From Maylandia zebra (Eukaryota; Chordata; Actinopteri; Cichliformes; Cichlidae), in contig NC_135188.1 in the NCBI RefSeq assembly GCF_041146795.1, positions 3,643,919-3,707,918 of the forward strand: DNA of 64,000 nt. Reading direction: 5' to 3'. The notes below the pieces were generated by a model that was given only the letters and a program-made list of their open reading frames with translations, made no database searches and was not told the DNA's origin. The translations under genes were made by a program, and so were the position numbers. Positions 60,123-64,000 of this stretch are shown piece after piece (position 1 is the first letter of the stretch; the number at the start of each line of letters is the position of its first letter).

Positions 60123-61465
60123 GGGCTTTAAAGGAAATTAACTTAATTCTTTTTGGGGGGGTTCGACATCACAACACAAAATTGAATCCATCAGTTTGTG
60201 GAATTTTGTCAGTATCCTATTATTTCAATTTATGTGTGAAAAAATAAAGAATCCTGAATCCTCAAAGCCCTCAAATCTCTTCACGCCTCACCTTACCCAC
60301 AGAGAGATTCGGAACGCGAGGTCTGATTTTAGTCTGCAAGTTGATTCAGGAATTCCATTTGTCTTCACTTGGGCTCAGCTTTGACTGTAGAGATGGGATT
60401 TTGTTGTTTTTTTTTTGTTTGGGAGCGTGCCAAGTTTTGGAAAGATTTTTGGGCACGTCTGTGGGATGGTAGATGTTCCCTTCAATTGAATCACATTTCT
60501 CGCAAATCAGATGCTTATCTTGGATCGCTCGCAGTCATCAGTGCACGAGGAACTGTGGATGAAATCATTTTAAGGACGTCTGGTTTGGATTCAGGTTTTT
60601 TAGGGTACCACTGCCCACCCAGGTGGACTTGCTGATCTGGCTCTTGTAAAAAGGAACTCTAGTCCACTTTGTCTCCCAGAGAAACACAAATAAATTCTTT
60701 TTAATCAGCAGTGGATTCTTCAGGGGCTCATTTGGAAAGAATGTAATTGAAACTTAAGGTAACATTATTCATAAGGTAAATGTGCTTTGGTAAGCTTCAT
60801 TTCTTTCTCTGGCCTTTGATATACTCAAGGGTGAACTTGCAGCAATTTGGGTGAAGACACAATTAGTTGAGCAGAAAATGGAAGTGGGCTCTGAGACTGT
60901 GACTGAACACCAGGAATTGTAAAACTCACGCAGAATGGAAGCTATTTCAACAAATGATTAAATACAAACTCTCCGATATCATGAGAGCTCGTTGGCTCTC
61001 ACTTCCTGTCTGTCCTCTTTCCTTCATGTTCGCTGCTTTTCTGCCAGCACTGGCGTCTAACGCTCTTTGGAAGTGCTGAGGGAGAAAGGTCCTGAGTTCA
61101 GCTCCTCTGAAAGGGGATCTAAACCGCGTGCTAACAAGAATGCCAAGCCTAACAGGGACTGACAGCTCATCGCACTGAGAACTGCTGTGTGCATGTGTGT
61201 GTGCGAGGGTTGGGGGTTGGTGTTGGAGCGTGCCAAATATCTGTGTGCATTTATTATGAGAAGGCAAACATCCCTGGTGAAGCTTAATAACTCACTTATT
61301 TCTTCACACACATGCATGCAGGAATGCACCTACATAAACACACTCCAAGATGATGGGTAAATTGCACACACACAATCACACAGGCGTATTGTCTACAGGC
61401 ATCAATCAGTCAGGGATAATAATATTTAGGAATCTGATTGGAAATGTAAGGGATAACACCCCCTC

Positions 61466-61468
<3 letters not shown>
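60123..61468. other. Non-coding DNA after the L1 insertion
   Basis: This is AT-rich complex sequence without a recognised exon or repeat. It is presumed intronic to the TIKI gene. Confidence 0.35.

Positions 61469-61547
<79 letters not shown>
61469..61547 (+). repeat. (CA)n microsatellite, about 39 units
   Basis: An uninterrupted CA run of about 79 bp following a short CT-rich lead. Confidence 0.97.
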
Positions 61548-61549
<2 letters not shown>

Positions 61550-64000
61550 CCCACTTAACTGCATCATTGCCTTAACCACAAGCTTCTCTCTCTTCTCATC
61601 TATCTGGCCTCAGATGAAAAGCAGATGGATTAGACTCGAGTGGAAGAGACACAAAATGAAATACATGAAGACGAATAAAACAGGCGTAAAGTCAGATTCA
61701 GGTTAAAGGGTCAGAATTAGACACTGGAGAGGAAAAAAAACCTCAAAAAATAAGACAGAGATAAAGTGAGAGGGTACTAAAGAGAATGTAAGAGACAGAA
61801 AGCAGGAGAGCGCTCAAGAGAAAGTGGGAGAGACCGACAGACAGCAAGAGGAAGATAAAGGCAGCTGAGAGGTCAGGTCTGGAGCGAGGGAACAGGCAGC
61901 CATTTTCAGATGAAAGGAATCCAACCAATCCCCTCAATGATAAACATGTGTCCGTATCACCCATCGCGAGATTCCGCTCTATTTATGTATGTGTGTATTT
62001 GCGAGACAAAGTGAATTCTAACACTGACACTGATAATTATGATATACACTTGTAGCAGTCACACTCGTGCTGTATGCGTGTTAATGGACACGGGCTATTT
62101 TACCCTCAGCACCAGAGAGTTAAGTGTTACATGTTTTTTTCTTCTCCCTACTCCTACTTAATCATTTGGTCTTGTCCTCACCTACATTTTCAGTTGATGT
62201 CCATGTGATGAGATGTCCCTCCCATGGGATATGTAAACTTCAATAACAACCAGAGATATAAAGTTCAGCCACGTTAGGTTACCATGTTAGCATGAAATCA
62301 TGGGTATTGTTTTACTGAAGACTGATTTCTTTTCATCTACAGTATAGCCATGAGCTGTATTCAATCTAAGAATGCCGTTGCAGAAACGAGCAGGGAGAAT
62401 TTTCAGTGAGAGCAGTCAGCCCTGTGAAAGTGACAGAAAGTGTGAGGAGATCTGACAGTGGGCTGAGGTGCTTTGCATTGAAAGCATCCAGCTGATGTAG
62501 CTTGATGATCTGGATGCCTTCTTCGTGACATCTGCCTAGTGGCTTACTAGTCTGCTCCATGTGAGACAAGACCCTGAGCTTGAACTGGGAGCATCTTGGG
62601 ATCCTGCAAAACGAACTGGAAAACATTGCCGAGGAGAAAGACGTCTGAAATAACCTACTTAGCCTGATCCAATTACAACTAAGCAGATGGATGGATGGAT
62701 ATAATGGAGTGTGTGTCACTTTAAAATTGTGCTTATTTTCATTTCCTGCAAATATACAAAATACAGAAAAAGTGTATTTTTACAATCAATTTCCACAGAG
62801 ATACTAAACTTAATGTAGGTCATACAAAGTCTCTTTGCGGGAAATGACAAATTGTGAAAAGGGAAACAACTCAGTCTTGAGGTGAGCACTGACATACACC
62901 ATAAGCCACATTCTCTAATACGGAAATCCTACGTTTTTGCCAAGAGCTTTAACCCTGATGATTTGGCGTTTTTGAGGTCGTTCAAATCACTTTAAAAGTA
63001 ACATGAGCCAGCATTGCAAAAAAAAAACATTTAGTTTTCCATAATTCTTTAAAATCTAACAAACACTTTCTCTGCTCTCACCCTTTCCTCTTCGTTCATT
63101 CAGGGAGTTGAGGTTGCCTCACTCCACCATCTCACCCCCCAAAGACTAAGGTTGAGAGAAGGGCCTCTGTGGCTCTCTGTTGACTCGGCCACCTTCTTGG
63201 AACGTTTCCATAGCCACTGCCAGCCCGGCCTGAAATGAACCAGGTGGGGGTGCTGATGAGAGTGGGGGAGGTTATGTGGGCAGAGAGGATAGAGAGCCCA
63301 GGGGTGAGTAGAGAAAATGTTAGTGACCTAAAGTGATTAGGAAAAAAGAAGGGCGGATATTATTTTGAAATGGTACACGTTCTTTAACTTGTCCCTTTTG
63401 TTCTAAATGTAAACTTCAGTCTCTCTCAATGGGCTTTTTAAACAGTCGTTGAGGTGCAGCATCTGTTTGAATGTGCATGTATGTTTATACCAGTGTGTGT
63501 TGAATTGCCTGTTATGGTATTTTCACAACAATGGTGGCGGTGGACAGGGTACAGTCATTCTTTTCTATTCTTCTGTTGTAACCCTGAACTGTGTAAAGCA
63601 TCTGTCAGCAACCCCCTTGTGTGTATGTGTCTGTGTGGAGCCATTGAAACCACGGCTACTCACCCATAACCACACTAACGATTGGGTCACTGGCCCAGAC
63701 CCAGGCATGCAGGAGAACATATAAACACACACAGACTGTGCCACTGCTTGATTTGGCTCAATTTCTACTCAACTGACCGTGACAGATATCGTTTTCAGTT
63801 AACCCTGAGTCGATAACATCATCTTTTTCTGACACGTTCTCGTTTTAGTTAACGCGCCGGGGCCCCAGCCCCAGCCTCAACTTCAACACTTAATTACTGT
63901 CAAAACCAGCGTGTAGGTCCTACTAAACCAACAGTTATCTAGTAAAATCCCAGTGTTAATTAAGATAGGCTTTGGCCCAGCAGGGTGTGTGGTGAGATGA

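Larger units (their letters stand above)
41758..64000 (+). other. trabd2a: TIKI gene intron 2, probably running past the window edge
   Basis: The donor at 41758 (GTAAGA) opens an intron whose acceptor I could not find. I looked for the expected next exon (family sequence FALNQTLLQQ and KHYNCGDL) and saw nothing in any frame to 64000. The interval holds microsatellites, a short hairpin, a possible repeat at 52320 and an L1 insertion at 56796. Purine-rich stretches occur at 49460-49560, 54580-54650 and 61730-61880. Otherwise it is complex non-coding DNA. A different unrecognised gene here cannot be excluded. Confidence 0.55.

Noticed and set aside
63060-63240. Possible third TIKI exon after a pyrimidine-rich tract ending in CATTCAG
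   Set aside because: The sequence after the AG (GGAGTTGAGGTTGCC) does not encode the expected FALNQTLLQQ-like residues, and a stop follows quickly.

Overview
This window looks like teleost (ray-finned fish) nuclear DNA. It has vertebrate-style GT-AG gene structures, long AT-rich introns, many CA and ATT microsatellites, tRNA-derived SINEs, Tc1-family DNA transposons and an L1-type LINE with a long GC-rich 3' tail. The proteins are vertebrate orthologues with fish-like differences. I cannot fix the species; a percomorph fish is a reasonable guess. All exon models were built by hand from splice sites, reading phase and remembered family sequence, without alignment.

Four protein-coding genes are supported. 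(1) 316-2285, plus strand: the last six coding exons of FIRRM (C1orf112 family), a FIGNL1 partner in recombination and mitosis; the 5' part lies outside the window. (2) 12709-3027, minus strand: a complete 13-exon scyl3 pseudokinase gene, 776 aa. It converges tail-to-tail on firrm, as I recall for human C1orf112 and SCYL3, and the two candidate poly(A) signals lie only about 120 bp apart. (3) 17173-22516, plus strand: a complete 9-exon lpxn (leupaxin) gene, 392 aa, with LD motifs and four LIM domains. (4) 38532 onward, plus strand: the first two coding exons of a TIKI-family Wnt metalloprotease, closest to trabd2a by memory. The rest must lie beyond 64000, so 41758-64000 is probably one very large intron.

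Layout: 1-2416 firrm 3' end; 2537-12709 scyl3, whose introns hold a SINE, an end-to-end Tc1 element carrying two nested insertions, a Tc1-like deletion derivative, a MITE and a transposase fossil; 12710-17172 a repeat-rich spacer; 17173-22641 lpxn; 22642-38531 a gene-poor spacer; 38532-64000 the TIKI gene with a 2.5 kb first intron and an open-ended second intron. That last intron contains a young-looking 5'-truncated L1 insertion (56796-60105) flanked by a perfect 17-bp target-site duplication.

The genes do not form a pathway. FIRRM acts in nuclear recombination control, SCYL3 in Golgi/ezrin trafficking, leupaxin at focal adhesions and TIKI in extracellular Wnt inactivation. I found no CRISPR array, rRNA or functional tRNA gene, and no clear sign of an undescribed multi-gene system. 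The most interesting material is the nested transposon structure, the young L1 insertion, two perfect short hairpins, and a stop-free 81-bp intron inside a LIM domain of lpxn.
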